Source: Sphingomonadales bacterium
GTDB taxonomy: Bacteria; Pseudomonadota; Alphaproteobacteria; Sphingomonadales; Sphingomonadaceae
Assembly: GCA_017304125.1 (NCBI GenBank)
Contig: JAFKLV010000081.1
Span: forward strand, 1 to 7,234
Length of the DNA: 7,234 bases
Reading direction: 5' to 3'
Shown here: one piece after another, positions 6,823 to 7,234 of the stretch
How positions within the stretch are numbered: position 1 is the stretch's first letter
Layout: every line of letters begins with the position of its first letter
Position numbers and translations under genes: made by a program
The notes under the pieces: generated by a model
Database searches by the model: none
Told to the model about the DNA's origin: nothing
The model's input: the letters and a program-made list of their open reading frames with translations, nothing else

Positions 6823-7234
6823 GCCGACCTTGACGGTCGTGTCAGACGTGAAGGTGTAATCGGGAACGTGCAGGTTGAGCGGCGCCGGCCCCTGGCGGAT
6901 GCGCGCGGCCGTATCATAGGCCGAGCCGTGGCACGGGCAGAAATAGCCGCCGAACGGCCCGCGATTCTCGCCCTCGCCCGCGCCCAGCGGCACGCAGCCG
7001 AGGTGGGTGCAGACGCCCAAAGTGATCAGCCAGTTCTTCTTGCCCGGCTTGGTGCGCTGGTCCAGCGTCTGCGGATCGCGTAGCGAGCTGACCGGCACCG
7101 CATCGGCCTCGGCGATTTCCTTCGGCGTCAGATTGCGCACGAACAAAGGCTGCTTGCGGAAGATCGTCTTGATCGCCTGACCCGGCGCGATTTTCGACAG
7201 GTCGACGTCGGTGGTCGCCTGCGCCAGCCCGCCC
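6820..7234 (-). CDS. petA: Rieske iron-sulfur subunit of the cytochrome bc1 complex (N-terminus outside the window)
   Basis: The visible C-terminal 137 residues form the soluble head of the Rieske protein, which moves electrons from quinol at the cytochrome b site to cytochrome c1. The [2Fe-2S] ligands lie in the two classic boxes CTHLGC and CPCHGS, each giving one Cys and one His, with the other two Cys forming the stabilising disulfide. The GSAYD and GPAPLNLHVP segments after them are also typical. The frame reads open without a start to the window edge (KIAPGQAIKTIFRKQPLFVRN), so the twin-arginine signal and membrane anchor expected at the N-terminus lie beyond 7234. A TTG at 7146 could be taken as a start but is internal. 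The petB start is 12 bp after the stop, and the gene heads the petABC operon. Confidence 0.97.
   Translation of the reverse strand, partial: GGLAQATTDVDLSKIAPGQAIKTIFRKQPLFVRNLTPKEIAEADAVPVSSLRDPQTLDQRTKPGKKNWLITLGVCTHLGCVPLGAGEGENRGPFGGYFCPCHGSAYDTAARIRQGPAPLNLHVPDYTFTSDTTVKVG

Overview
The window looks like chromosomal DNA of a GC-rich alphaproteobacterium, most likely a sphingomonad. This rests on the TonB-receptor-like C-terminus at the left edge, the petABC-apt gene order on the right, the codon usage, and the style of the small Tyr/Gly-rich lipoproteins. It is an inference from protein character, not a database match. No phage, transposon, CRISPR or RNA gene was seen, and nothing amounts to a clear new system.

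Left part (1-2737): the last 24 codons of an outer-membrane-protein-like gene run rightward and end at a good intrinsic terminator. Facing it is a leftward 2-oxoglutarate/Fe(II) dioxygenase of the prolyl-hydroxylase-like group. Divergent from the dioxygenase, across a 112-bp promoter gap, is a two-gene rightward unit. It encodes a lipoprotein-type nucleotide pyrophosphatase/phosphodiesterase with a complete two-metal active site, followed 14 bp later by a MaoC-like (R)-hydratase-fold protein.

Middle (2738-3993): two head-to-head genes encode related small predicted lipoproteins of unknown function. Their Trp/Tyr/Gly-rich cores are nearly the same, and 35 bp of this core are identical as an inverted repeat. 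Their C-terminal tails differ, and the rightward copy carries a His/Gly-rich repeat tail. They share a 263-bp intergenic control region.

Right part (4011-7234): a leftward cytochrome bc1 operon, petA (Rieske protein, N-terminus cut by the window edge), petB (cytochrome b) and petC (cytochrome c1), is followed after 106 bp with two strong hairpins by apt (adenine phosphoribosyltransferase). The three Pet proteins form the quinol:cytochrome c oxidoreductase of the aerobic respiratory chain, and their heme and iron-sulfur ligands are intact wherever visible. Apt salvages adenine to AMP and has no mechanistic link to respiration. It may simply share transcription, or be insulated from it by the hairpins.
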